Origin: Sphingobacterium deserti
Lineage (GTDB): Bacteria; Bacteroidota; Bacteroidia; Sphingobacteriales; Sphingobacteriaceae
Assembly (NCBI RefSeq): GCF_000757725.1
Contig: NZ_JJMU01000066.1
Location: 62,001 to 126,000 of the forward strand
DNA length: 64,000 nucleotides
Reading direction: 5' to 3'
Part shown: piece by piece, positions 1 through 9,500 of the stretch
Numbering within the stretch: the stretch's first letter is position 1
How the letters are laid out: the number at the start of each line of letters is the position of its first letter
Made by a program: the position numbers and the translations under genes
Notes under the pieces: generated by a model
The model's input: only the letters and a program-made list of their open reading frames with translations
Told to the model about the DNA's origin: nothing
Database searches by the model: none

Positions 1-103
1 ATTAAATTCTGTACGTGATAAAACATAATTAAAAATTTAGTGTGAAACTTCGTCTAGAAATCCTTTTGCGTCACTTAACAATGCTGAGAATTCCTTTAAA
101 CAC

Positions 104-694
104 TTATTTAATTTCGGTCTTTATAGTATTAATAAGCTCCAAATGATGCAATACGACCGGCGTCGTTTTTTCAGCAAATCCCTTCAGCTCTTCATTTTCC
201 AGGCTGCTTTTACCCTGCTCCATTAAATCCCTTGTTTTTTCATGTCCTTCAATCATCGCAGTAACATATGCCCGATCAAATTCAGTTCCTGATTTGGAAG
301 CCAAATCGTTCTGCTTTTGTTGGTGCTCGGCATCCAACGCCGTAGGCAATAGGATGTTATTCGCTTTGGCGATTTGCTGAAGTTCCGCATTCGCTTTGCC
401 ATGATCGGAAACCATCATCGATGCAAACTCCTTTATCCGGGCGTGCTGTCCCTTCTCTAACGCCAGTTTGCCAAACGCAACTTCAGCCATACCACTAATG
501 GCGGCTTTAGATGCAAATGTTGTATCGGCAATACTGTCTACCCCCTGCCCTGATATACTATCAGCGCCGGTCGATGTTGGACCTGCAACATATGCGCTAT
601 CGTCGCTACGCCCCTCGCTATTGGACGTATTGTTACACGCGTAAATAAAATAACTTGTAGCCGCAATGGCTAACATTGGAACCATTCTTTTCAT
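104..694 (-). CDS. DUF4142 lipoprotein
   Basis: A 196-residue secreted protein. The N-terminus has a short basic-hydrophobic signal ending in a lipobox-like YFIYAC, so it is probably lipidated and cell-envelope located. A low-complexity Ser/Thr/Asp linker runs to about residue 60. The rest is alpha-helical and matches the DUF4142 pattern: an EVAFGKLALEKG helix, then MMVSDHGKAN, then a C-terminal HHLELI helix. DUF4142 proteins have a ferritin-like four-helix shape; their biochemical role is not established. The gene stands alone, and no clear promoter box was found upstream. The family call is by motif recognition. Confidence 0.85.
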   Translation of the reverse strand: MKRMVPMLAIAATSYFIYACNNTSNSEGRSDDSAYVAGPTSTGADSISGQGVDSIADTTFASKAAISGMAEVAFGKLALEKGQHARIKEFASMMVSDHGKANAELQQIAKANNILLPTALDAEHQQKQNDLASKSGTEFDRAYVTAMIEGHEKTRDLMEQGKSSLENEELKGFAEKTTPVVLHHLELINTIKTEIK

Positions 695-845
695 AATCTT
701 TCAATTTTTCTGTCTAACGGGGATGCTTTCGTTTTAGTTCTAGGTTGCTTGCTTATAATGCATTACAAGTATAAACCGTTAGTATACAGGAAAATTACGT
801 GGATAGCTGATTATATACGAATGTCCCCGGCGTATAGCTTACTGC

Positions 846-1085
846 TTAACGCAGGATGTACTTCCAATCCATCCGACTTTTCGGAATCATTGGAATACCC
901 TTCGGAAAGAAAGTGCCATCAAAGTCGAAGAAAAAAATGCTGCCGCTGGCACGGTGCCTGATCTCCAGAAGTGCTCGTGCATTATCCGATGTGCTGAAGT
1001 ATCGGTAGTCGAAATCACCTTTACCTCAAGCCAATTCGTTGCCCTTTTTGGTATTGACTAAGATCAATCTATCCGCATTTCGGCG
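846..1085 (-). pseudogene. Decayed C-terminal gene fragment with an in-frame stop
   Basis: Directly downstream of the S41 peptidase stop, the minus strand reads as one frame of about 79 codons that looks like real protein, broken by a TGA at 1026-1028 and ending in TAA at 846-848. The tail after the TGA includes the strings SGSIFFFDFDGTFFPKGIP and MIPKSRMDW, which have the composition of a folded protein. There is no plausible start codon, and upstream the frame is closed by a stop at 1086-1088. I do not recognise the family. The plus-strand open frame across the same bases is judged to be its shadow. It could also be chance coding-like sequence. Confidence 0.4.
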
Positions 1086-1092
1086 TCAGGCG

Positions 1093-2520
1093 TTACTCCC
1101 ACTCCTTCAACACGTCCGATACATAATCTATCCAATGGTTTTCGCCGATCGTTTTGTCTAGGAAAATATCGGGATGGATGCCCATATCGTCCACGGCCAT
1201 ATCCGGGATCCGAAATGAACGGGAAATGCAATACTCAAATATAAAATCTCCTGTCGGAGAAGTTGCTTCAATCATGTTAGATACATCAAGCGCACCGCCG
1301 GTTTTCCTACCGAAAAGCTTCACCTTTCTACTTTGCTTAGCGGCTAAAATAAATTGTTCGGTGGTACTAAAGTTGTTTTCATGGACAATGATGCCAATGT
1401 TTTTAGGAAAAGGTAAGACGTCGCCTTTTTTTGAAACAGAGACGTCCCTTCCGAAGATGTTAATATACTTTCCTAAGTTTTCATTCAATTTGTTCTGGAT
1501 CATTCGGTAAGCAGTCTTTTCTTCCTCATCCAGTTCAGGGTTCGCAATCAGACTTTCCCACACCAAGTTATTCTGCTTCGTAGACCGCACTTCTGCATAA
1601 ACCGTTCTTGAAGACCCGGTAAATAGATAAGGCATGAGTTTAAAAAAATTATTATCCTGTCCACCTGAGCAATCCCGCAGATCAATGATTAGATTCGGCG
1701 TTTCCTTGATGCTTTTGTCCATCTGTGTAATCAGACTATCAATCGCTGTTTTGTTGAAGGTGAATGAGGGTATGCGGAGGTATACAGTCTTGTCATCACG
1801 TTTATAGCCATAGGTTTCTTCACTCGTCTTCAGTCTATAAAATTCACTATCGCTGTTTTGTAGGGCCGTTTTTGGAAAAACGCGTCTGTAGGTAAGCTGA
1901 TCAACAAGCAGAATAACATTATCCAATAAGTCAACAGACTTGATCGGCATGGATTTAAAAGTGGAGAGATAACGCGTTCCGCTGTCTAAGTATTTGTTCA
2001 CTTCAAAAACGAGCTGACTTTTTCTCCAATCCTGCTGATCATAAAGTATACTAGCAACATATCGATCGCTAGATCGCTTCACGGCAATGGTGTGCTGCGG
2101 ACTTTCCCATATTCCTTCTATATCGCTATTTACTTTCTCCCTCAAATAATTTTTGAATAATGCGGTATCCAACTCTTCAGATAAAAACTGCTTTTGCCAG
2201 ATCTTCGCTGCTATTTGTTTTTGCTGTACTTTGTCCGTTTTGGTAAACCGGAAATGGTCATTGCGGAAAAATTTCACCCAATCTTCCAAGGCCTCCTTGC
2301 AGATGTCATAATCATCAATCACAGCGACGCGCTCCTCTATACTTTTATTATGTGCGGCATAAGCCATAAGACCTTTCTTCGCTAGGATATGCTCGAAACC
2401 GGCATCGTTATCCTCAAAGGTTTGTTTCACCCATAAGTAATTAGCTTTGCAATCGCAATTTTGGCCGTATGTGATTAGAGAGTTACACAATAATAGAAAT
2501 AAAAATAATCTAGCGAGCAT
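1093..2520 (-). CDS. S41-family (C-terminal processing-like) serine peptidase, exported
   Basis: 475 residues with a cleavable signal peptide (hydrophobic to about residue 19, then GQNC). The N-terminal 200 residues are not recognised. The C-terminal half has the S41 core: VYLRIPSF strand, IIDLRDCSGG turn at about 285, and the nucleophile segment NNFSTTEQF with Ser385, followed about 20 residues later by GRKTGG. These correspond to the Ser and glycine-rich elements of tail-specific proteases. No PDZ domain is evident. Such proteins act in the periplasm or at the cell surface; the substrate is unknown. Monocistronic apart from the decayed fragment directly downstream. Confidence 0.8.
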   Translation of the reverse strand: MLARLFLFLLLCNSLITYGQNCDCKANYLWVKQTFEDNDAGFEHILAKKGLMAYAAHNKSIEERVAVIDDYDICKEALEDWVKFFRNDHFRFTKTDKVQQKQIAAKIWQKQFLSEELDTALFKNYLREKVNSDIEGIWESPQHTIAVKRSSDRYVASILYDQQDWRKSQLVFEVNKYLDSGTRYLSTFKSMPIKSVDLLDNVILLVDQLTYRRVFPKTALQNSDSEFYRLKTSEETYGYKRDDKTVYLRIPSFTFNKTAIDSLITQMDKSIKETPNLIIDLRDCSGGQDNNFFKLMPYLFTGSSRTVYAEVRSTKQNNLVWESLIANPELDEEEKTAYRMIQNKLNENLGKYINIFGRDVSVSKKGDVLPFPKNIGIIVHENNFSTTEQFILAAKQSRKVKLFGRKTGGALDVSNMIEATSPTGDFIFEYCISRSFRIPDMAVDDMGIHPDIFLDKTIGENHWIDYVSDVLKEWE

Positions 2521-2793
2521 ATGATGGTTACGTTAGTATCACTACGCCAAATATAAGTAACAACATCCTAAATATGAGATAAGAAATGAAGTAAATTGAC
2601 ATATTGTAAACTTGCTTAGCTATTCGATACTGTTCCGTGGATGGGGCTTTAAATCGAGCTAAGCAACGTGCCGAGCTAAATACAATAAAAGATAATTTAC
2701 TAATCAGGCGATAAGAACATTAGAAACGCGATGAAGATTTTATGGAATTGAACTAAAACAATGGACGCGGGTTTTATACTAAACATTTACATT

Positions 2794-3603
2794 ATGAGCA
2801 GAAAGATTATTTTTATACATGGTATGTTTCAAAATCCGGTAAGTTGGACACCATGGGTAACTTATTTTAGTGCGCAAGGCTTTGATTGCCATGCACCGGC
2901 TTGGCCAGATCACGACGGGGAGCCAAGAGTGCTGAGAGCATCCCCTCCCGAGACGTTGGGCGATCTCACGTTGGAAGAAGTAATAGAAAAATTGGAAGCG
3001 GATGTTATTTTGGCAGGTGGAGACGACCCGGATGTGAGTAAAAGACCTATCGTTGTGGGGCATTCGGTCGGCGGATTGATCGCACAGATTTTTGTGTCGC
3101 GCGGGCTTGCCAGTTTGGCGGTCGCGATATGTCCCGTTGCGCCAAATAAAATGATGACGCTTGACTGGCCGTTCTTTAAAAACGTAGCGGCAATTGCAAA
3201 TCCTTTCAAAGGTGATAAACCATTTGAGCATACCGCAGAAACTTTTCACGAAAGCTTCTGTAACACATTGACCAAAGAAGATGCCGCACTTGCTTTCAAA
3301 CTTACGGCCACGCCAGATAGCCGCAATGTACTTCGTGGATGTTTGGGCTCAGCTGGTGAAATAGATATCACGTTGAAACATGCGCCATTGCTATTTATTA
3401 GCGCCAAGGAAGATAAAATTATTCCATACGAATTGGTCGAAAAAAATGCATCTGCATATACAGACGTATCCAGCATGGTGACATACAAAGAATTTCCTGA
3501 CCGTTCGCACTATATATGTGTCGAACCCGGCTCAGAAGAAGTAGTTGACCACGTTCATCAATGGATTAAAGACCAGCAATCTGCTGTGCCCCTGTTTGTT
3601 TAG
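2794..3603 (+). CDS. Alpha/beta hydrolase
   Basis: A cytoplasmic alpha/beta-hydrolase fold protein. The first strand and oxyanion loop read IIFIHGM. The nucleophile elbow is GHSVGG. The acid is probably the Asp of KEDKIIP and the catalytic His is in DRSHYIC near the C-terminus, so the triad is complete. I place the start at the ATG at 2794 (MSRKIIF), because the fold begins there; an upstream in-frame ATG at 2761 would add 11 hydrophobic residues. Substrate cannot be predicted. It is divergent from the S41 gene and convergent with the SRAP gene. Confidence 0.8.
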   Translation: MSRKIIFIHGMFQNPVSWTPWVTYFSAQGFDCHAPAWPDHDGEPRVLRASPPETLGDLTLEEVIEKLEADVILAGGDDPDVSKRPIVVGHSVGGLIAQIFVSRGLASLAVAICPVAPNKMMTLDWPFFKNVAAIANPFKGDKPFEHTAETFHESFCNTLTKEDAALAFKLTATPDSRNVLRGCLGSAGEIDITLKHAPLLFISAKEDKIIPYELVEKNASAYTDVSSMVTYKEFPDRSHYICVEPGSEEVVDHVHQWIKDQQSAVPLFV

Positions 3604-3680
3604 CCAAACGCAATAACATAAGTGGAGGGCGTAGTTGTCCTCCTCTTATCGATGTTACCATCCCTATAGTTTGACACGAA

Positions 3681-4358
3681 TCAAAACATCTCCAACTGCG
3701 GACCTGCTTTATCAGAATTATTAAGATCCTTATTTCGAGCATTGTTTACCTTTTTGTCAACCTGCCATCCTTCAAGCACATTGTCTTCCACTGGTCGCAG
3801 CAGGCTAAACCGCATGTGTAAAGGTAGCGACCGATCTAGCCATTTAAGCGCATCTGCCTGTGAAAGAACGCATGGCATTCGATCATGCACTTTGCCCATC
3901 AGATTATTTGCAGGTTGCATAATCATGGTACAGGTAGGGATAACCAAGCCTGATGCCGTGTCTTTCCATGTGTCCCACAAGCCTGCAAGGTATAGAATAC
4001 CTTTATCCTTCCTACGAAAATAGTAAGGTTGGCTAGGCTTCTGTCTTTTATCAAACTCGTAAAATCCTTCAATGACAAAAACGCAATGCCGCTTGCCCAA
4101 CAAATTTTTGTACGTAGAGAGGCTTTGCACCGTTTCAATACGTGCATAGGTTGTGGCGTAGGCCGGAGGCTCGCTCGCGAAACTAGGGATAAGTCCCCAT
4201 TTTACGTAGTGGATCTTCCCAGGCCGAGCATCCAGAATGACGGGCATCTCTGTGCCTGGCGGTCGGTTCGTATCTTTTTCAACATTTTTACCACCCAACT
4301 CAACACCTGCTTTTTTAGCAAGTTCTTTCGCTTCACTAATCAATGTTCTACCACACAT
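3681..4358 (-). CDS. SOS response-associated peptidase (SRAP, HMCES/YedK family)
   Basis: 225 residues. SRAP proteins bind single-stranded DNA and form a thiazolidine crosslink with abasic sites through Cys2. Here Met1 is followed by Cys2 (MCGRT). The conserved Glu lies in VIEGFYEF and the active-site His in GKVHDRMP. The usual NARxE motif reads YARIE, so the normal Asn is Tyr71, a deviation at a residue that lines the active site in YedK. The gene starts 6 nt after the umuC stop, so the two form one DNA-damage operon, driven by the promoter near 5801-5824. Confidence 0.93.
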   Translation of the reverse strand: MCGRTLISEAKELAKKAGVELGGKNVEKDTNRPPGTEMPVILDARPGKIHYVKWGLIPSFASEPPAYATTYARIETVQSLSTYKNLLGKRHCVFVIEGFYEFDKRQKPSQPYYFRRKDKGILYLAGLWDTWKDTASGLVIPTCTMIMQPANNLMGKVHDRMPCVLSQADALKWLDRSLPLHMRFSLLRPVEDNVLEGWQVDKKVNNARNKDLNNSDKAGPQLEMF

Positions 4359-4364
4359 ATCAAA

Positions 4365-5606
4365 TTATTTTACCCCAACAATATCTTTCCATCGCGTTGT
4401 ATATCCCCCACTCAAATGTTCATGCTTCAATCGCCATTTCTTTTCGAAGCCTTCGCTTGCGAGTCGCACCGCACCTCTCCCGTAGGCCGTATTTAGTTGG
4501 TCGATTATAGCCGACAGGCCTGTATGCTTTGTTTTATGTTCTTGAAATAGGTTGTATTGCACTTCTGCTTCAGGAATTAAGACTGTCGCTATTACGCCGG
4601 CCTTTCGGTATTTTATACCCGTACGGAAAAGCATCCTTGCCACCTTGGTAGCAACAGATACAATCTCTAGCGTGCTGTTGCTAGCAACAGGCATACGATG
4701 CACATGTCTTGGGTAATGTTGCGGATGATCTTCGCGGTGTACATTCGTAAACATGAATACCTCCAGAAACTGACAACATAGGCCTTCAACACGCAGTTTC
4801 TCAGCCAAACGGCTGGCATAAGCGGTAACCGCTTCGCATAGTACGTCCGGGCTTTCGATATAGCAACTAAAGGATCGCGTGACGGAAAGGCCCTTCGCCT
4901 TAGCAGGCGGGTCGCCTATACTTAACATAGGGCGCCCCCAAAGTTCATTATACAGTCGCTGCCCCTGCACCGTCATATTATTTTTAAACCACATTTCAGG
5001 CATATCCCTCAACTGGCCTACTGTCTCGATGCCAAGTTTCTCAATCTTTTTATAATATTGACGACCAACACCCCATAAGTCTTCCACTGGAAATGTAGCA
5101 AGAGCTTCAGCTATTGATTTATCAGAGTCCATTACAAACACGCCCTTATTTTTCTTCGCGAGCTTATTAGCCACTTTTGCTAAGGTCTTGGTAGGACCGA
5201 TACCAATAGATACGGGTATGCCTGTGTTGCGAATTATTGCTGCCCTCGCCTGCACGGTATGTTCATAAATATGCTTGATGCCCGCCGCCCATGCAAAACA
5301 TTCATCGATGCTATAAGGAACAACCATAGGAAACCAACGGCCTAAACTTTGCATCACGCGTTCGGAAAGATCACCGTAGAGGACATAATTACTGGAAAAC
5401 ACCTGAATATCGTGCTTCGTAATCAAATCTCGCACGAGGAAGGCTGGGTCACCCATCCGGATACCTAGCTGTTTGGCTTCTTCACTTCGCGCTATCACGC
5501 ATCCATCGTTGTTGGATAGCACCACAACTGGCACAAGTCTCAACGACGGTTTAAATAGTCGCTCCGCTGATGCATAGAAATTATTACAATCACACAGTGC
5601 AAACAT
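4365..5606 (-). CDS. umuC: Y-family DNA polymerase V catalytic subunit UmuC
   Basis: 413 residues, full length for UmuC. It is the translesion polymerase that copies past DNA damage. The first catalytic Asp is in FALCDCNNFY (Asp6) and the second acidic pair is in YSIDECF, so the active site is intact. The little-finger region and the usual C-terminus (ending ...RWKDIVGVK) are present. The start at 5606 gives the canonical MFALCDCNNF. A purine-rich stretch (GAGGAGGGAAG) lies just upstream. About 200 nt separate the start from the promoter, a gap where umuD would normally sit. The next gene, 6 nt downstream, is the SRAP protein. Confidence 0.95.
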   Translation of the reverse strand: MFALCDCNNFYASAERLFKPSLRLVPVVVLSNNDGCVIARSEEAKQLGIRMGDPAFLVRDLITKHDIQVFSSNYVLYGDLSERVMQSLGRWFPMVVPYSIDECFAWAAGIKHIYEHTVQARAAIIRNTGIPVSIGIGPTKTLAKVANKLAKKNKGVFVMDSDKSIAEALATFPVEDLWGVGRQYYKKIEKLGIETVGQLRDMPEMWFKNNMTVQGQRLYNELWGRPMLSIGDPPAKAKGLSVTRSFSCYIESPDVLCEAVTAYASRLAEKLRVEGLCCQFLEVFMFTNVHREDHPQHYPRHVHRMPVASNSTLEIVSVATKVARMLFRTGIKYRKAGVIATVLIPEAEVQYNLFQEHKTKHTGLSAIIDQLNTAYGRGAVRLASEGFEKKWRLKHEHLSGGYTTRWKDIVGVK

Positions 5607-5778
5607 ATATGTATCTTCCCTCCTCTAGTCCTTCTGACATGCTGCCCTCACTTACAGTAGTATCACCCATTCTTTGCATCACTATCTTCCGATTTTATTT
5701 AAAAATCTACACATCCTATTGCGCAGGAGGTCGCAGCTATTCGTCACCCAATTAATAAATGACCGCTTAGCGCACACC

Positions 5779-5796
5779 TCATGATCTTTTAATCAT
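5779..5796 (-). pseudogene. Five-codon remnant of a umuD-like gene in front of umuC
   Basis: The minus strand reads ATG ATT AAA AGA TCA TGA (M I K R S stop). The first five codons of the UmuD-like gene at 27345 read M I R R S. In both places the start codon begins 5 nt after the end of the -7 box, and the promoter sequences match closely. The simplest reading is that a umuD copy once stood here, as in normal umuDC operons, and was deleted except for its start. A functional 5-codon leader peptide is the alternative. Confidence 0.5.
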
Positions 5797-5800
5797 AGAA

Positions 5801-5859
5801 CAAAGTTATACTAATAATTTTAGTAATTTAATTTTTAAAAAGAAATTGCGTATTTATCC
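5801..5859 (-). promoter_or_regulatory. umuC operon promoter with SOS-box-like inverted repeat
   Basis: On the minus strand a -7 box TAACTTTG (5801-5808) matches the Bacteroidota TAnnTTTG consensus. Immediately upstream lies the inverted repeat ACTAA-N5-TTAGT (5810-5824), placed between the -7 and -33 positions, where a repressor would block RNA polymerase. A further shared block, GGATAAATAC (5850-5859), occurs upstream. The same arrangement lies at 27350-27407 in front of the umuD-like gene. LexA binding is inferred from the genes controlled, not shown. Confidence 0.65.
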
Positions 5860-6044
5860 ATGGACGTATGACAATCCCTTGATATACAAGATCCCAATAA
5901 AATTTTACGAGAGTACTTTAATAGGGATAGAAAACTTAGATCGAAATTTCGGAGATCAATCTTTCGCCGTATTTGCTACATACAGACAAAGGTCGAATAT
6001 CCTGTATAAGTCTTTTAATTTAATGTTGTATCGTAGCATAATCG

Positions 6045-6458
6045 CTAGCGCAATCGACCAGCCAAAAATGTCAAACGTACAAAAGCTACTTCGGCGTTTT
6101 CACGCAACTGAATAGGCATGTCCAACGCCTTCACCTCTATTTCGTCAATAAATACAGCGAATAAACCGTCACGATGCGCTAAGAAAGCCGTATCCAACGC
6201 CGTCGCAACAGCAGCCAGCTGCATATTTTCAATATCTCCGAAGCCAATCTTGCCGTCTTTCGCTTGGTCTTGAATTTCTTGTGGCGTTAGGAACGTCAAT
6301 AACTGCACTTCTTCCCGACGTCCATTATAACGCGCGACTTCTGCCTCAACACATGCTTTGATAAGCTCAGCCAACGTGCGCGGTACGACTTGTAATGTAT
6401 ATGGGACGGAAATTACACGCTTCTTTCCCAATCGCTTTAATTGTAAAACCAATTGCAT
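6045..6458 (-). CDS. Small conserved partner of the DUF4132 gene, function unknown
   Basis: 137 residues, soluble, no signal peptide. It opens with a beta-like segment (MQLVLQLKRLGKKR), has an acidic middle with FLTPQEIQDQ and KIGFGDI, and ends AFVRLTFLAGRLR. I do not recognise a named domain. It lies about 70 nt downstream of the 1670-residue DUF4132 gene on the same strand, with no terminator seen between, so co-transcription is likely. Its job is probably tied to that protein. Confidence 0.7.
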   Translation of the reverse strand: MQLVLQLKRLGKKRVISVPYTLQVVPRTLAELIKACVEAEVARYNGRREEVQLLTFLTPQEIQDQAKDGKIGFGDIENMQLAAVATALDTAFLAHRDGLFAVFIDEIEVKALDMPIQLRENAEVAFVRLTFLAGRLR

Positions 6459-6528
6459 TTGTTTCGTTTCTTAAAGATGTAAATTTCGGCAAGGTGCCAA
6501 ATGTCATTTGCCACCTTGCCATAATATA

Positions 6529-9500
6529 CTAGCGGTTGATCTGATCCAAAACCGTTGGATCTTTAATCTTGTTGTCTTGAGCCAAATAGCGCATTTTACT
6601 TATAATCTCGGCCGATTTTGGATCATCGTCTACAAACGGAAGGAAAACTCGGCCGCGATGCTGGCTATGTACTGGAATAAGGGCCAACTGTCGTCCCGCT
6701 ATGGCGACCATGCCGCTACCTAAATGAATGCTGTACTCCGCCAAAGTTCCACGCACCAAGACATGCCGTTCCTTCACTTCTACATTTTCCAGCCCAAAAA
6801 GCGTTGCACTTTCTTTTGCCAGCGCGGCCCGCATCTGCATACTGCTATGACTAGCCTCAGGATCGACTTCGCCGACATGGGCTACACTTACGACAAGATC
6901 CATGTCGCGCATCACTTCAGAGAACACAACCGGATCGATATCCGTAATGGGCAGGAGTTCTCGATCGCGCAGTCCGTAGAAGCAAATTAATTCCAAGGTT
7001 GGTGCTTCTACATCCGAGGGGCTGTACCAGTCAGCCATGGCAAACATAGTGACCAAATAACCTTCTTTATGAAAAACCTTTTGCAAGCCTTCTTCATAAC
7101 TTACGGTCCATCCCCTTCCGCGCAAAAGCGCAATGGTTTTCTTTGGTTGTATCTGCTGTCCCTGATAGCGCGTCGAGCGTGTGCGTTGTTCCAACTCATC
7201 TGCCGTCGGCACATAGAGCTCCCGAAATACTTGTTTAAAAGGCTGCTGTATGGTATGCTTGAAAAGATAACGTTGGTAAAGATCCCACTGAGCGGTGTCA
7301 TAGAGATGGAAGGGGTGCGCAATAAGTAGTTGATCAGAATCTTTGATCGGCGCGAGCTTTCCCTCGCTGTCCACCAATCCTGCGTCAGACCAAAAGCCGG
7401 TTTGTTGAGTATCTGGTTTGTAAAGAACCAATTTGCTAAGCATCGCTCGGACGATAGGGTGCTCCATGATCTGTCTTAATTCAGAAGGACTATACCTATC
7501 CCGCCTGAGCATCGAATTTTCAAGCGCTTGTTTCGTTCTGGAAAATTGCTTCGATAAGTAAGCTTTCCCATCCTTCAGCGACTCGATTGCCTTATTTTTC
7601 TTAAGTTTGTCAGGTATGCTCTTCAATGCTTTTCCGTTTCGGTTCACCAAGAGCTCGGCCTTGCCCTCCTCGTCTACTGTTAATCGTATATCTACATCAT
7701 CGATCGTTACCAGCGCCTCTTTTAGGATCTGCTGAGTCGCCTTTGCCTCCATCGCCCAGACAAAACGTACACTATCTTCAAAGCCGGCGTTTCGCGCCAA
7801 ATTATCCATCCCGATCTCCACAGCATTCTTTTCACTTTCCTGACGCTGCGCTCCAAATTGCTTGCTTTCGTTTAGGAAATTCTGCAAAACATTATACCGC
7901 TTAAGTAGATCGCCCGCTGCATTGTTCTTCGAGATCGGAATGAGGCCTAACGCCATAACATAGTCCTTATCGCGCTTCTCCGTAATTCGCTTTAACGTTT
8001 CTGTAATTTTAGTTTCGCCGAGTAGTACCGATGAATAGATCTTCACTCGCCGGTACCCCATTCCATCGGAGAGGTATTTCGCCGATTCGTGCACGAGTTT
8101 CCAGTTGGCTTTCCCCAAGTTAGCGTACACTCGCTGGAACCATTCGATATCAATTGCTCCCTTTTGAAAGTCATTCTTCGGTACCGTTGAATATCGAGAA
8201 AGAACCGTTTCCTTTTCCGCATCCATATAATCCGTGGTATGCGCTAAAAACCACCAGACAGCTTCCGACAGACTGGGAATCTGTAAGTAATCACCCACCC
8301 AATCCGCCCATTGCGTCGCGTAACACGAAACCTCCACCAGCCTTTTTTTATCCACATTACTAGCCTTGAGTGCCGCCGTAAAAGCTGCGTACGCCTCCTC
8401 TGCTGATGGACGACCCCGTTTCAATATGCGGCTGAACGTATACTTCTTGCTCAGGTTGATTCCATAACTGTAGCCACGATCAAAGTTTTCCTTGCCCATG
8501 CGTTGTAGCACTTCAAAAAAGTAATCGATTCCTTCCACCTTTTGCATCTTTTCAATAAACGGCGAAGCCTCTGTCGGGATGTCTCCCCTTTGCAATTCGA
8601 CCGTTAGCAGATTCTTTTTCAGCGTTTCATTGATCTTAGGAATCGTGTATGATTTTAGCTGTTGAACATTGTAATTTTGTCCGCCATCTAGTATAAAGAA
8701 CAAATCTTTACTAATCAACGAAAGAAACAATAGATCGTCCTTATTGATCTTGCCGCGTTGAAAGAGTTCCAGTAGAAGTTCAATCGCCGGAAAATCCAGG
8801 TTTACGGGCTTTTCAGGATTCAACGCCGCCGACAAATAAGGGATGATTTGCTGTATTGTTGATACTGCCTTGCCTTCTGCCAGTTGCTGTCCAATTACAA
8901 ATAAATGCATTTGATAGAGCCTTAGTAACTGTTCCGTTGAATAGAAAGCAAAGTCGCTGACAGATATGGTGTACAGCATATTGGTGACAAAGTCTGTCCA
9001 ATAGACTTCATAATGGCAATAATGTTGATTATCAGCGAAATTATGCGTCTTTAATTCTTCGGGGAAGTGGTGCAGACTATCCTCTAATATATCCAATTTA
9101 TAAGCCGCCCACACTACCCTATCGCTGTGAACTTCCATTAGCTGTTGAAGTATATGAACGATTTTTTCCGAATCGCTGCTGTAATAGTATTCGCCTTGTC
9201 CAAAATTGATCCCGGCAAATGTCGGAATATATAGCTCTTTGAATGATTTAAGTTCTTTATACTGCTGGTAATCGTTATAATGGTTGTAAATGTAGCGCAT
9301 CACTGCTTGTATCTCAAAGTCATTCAACGCTGCTTGATTATACCAACCCTTCCATACATCCGCCAGAGGCAGATTCTCCAAGTGCTGTTCAGCGGTAGCT
9401 TCCTGCCCTAGTCGTTTCATTCCCTGTAATGAAATTTCCAAAAGCGTGGTCTCCAAAGATCCTTGATAGCCTTCATAGCCATACTCGTGCTTCCTATGTT

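Noticed and set aside
749..961. 70-codon plus-strand frame
   Set aside because: It lies over the better coding-like minus-strand remnant at 846-1085 and has no domain or promoter.
5846..6115. 89-codon plus-strand frame
   Set aside because: Runs antisense into the 137-residue gene and has unusual composition.
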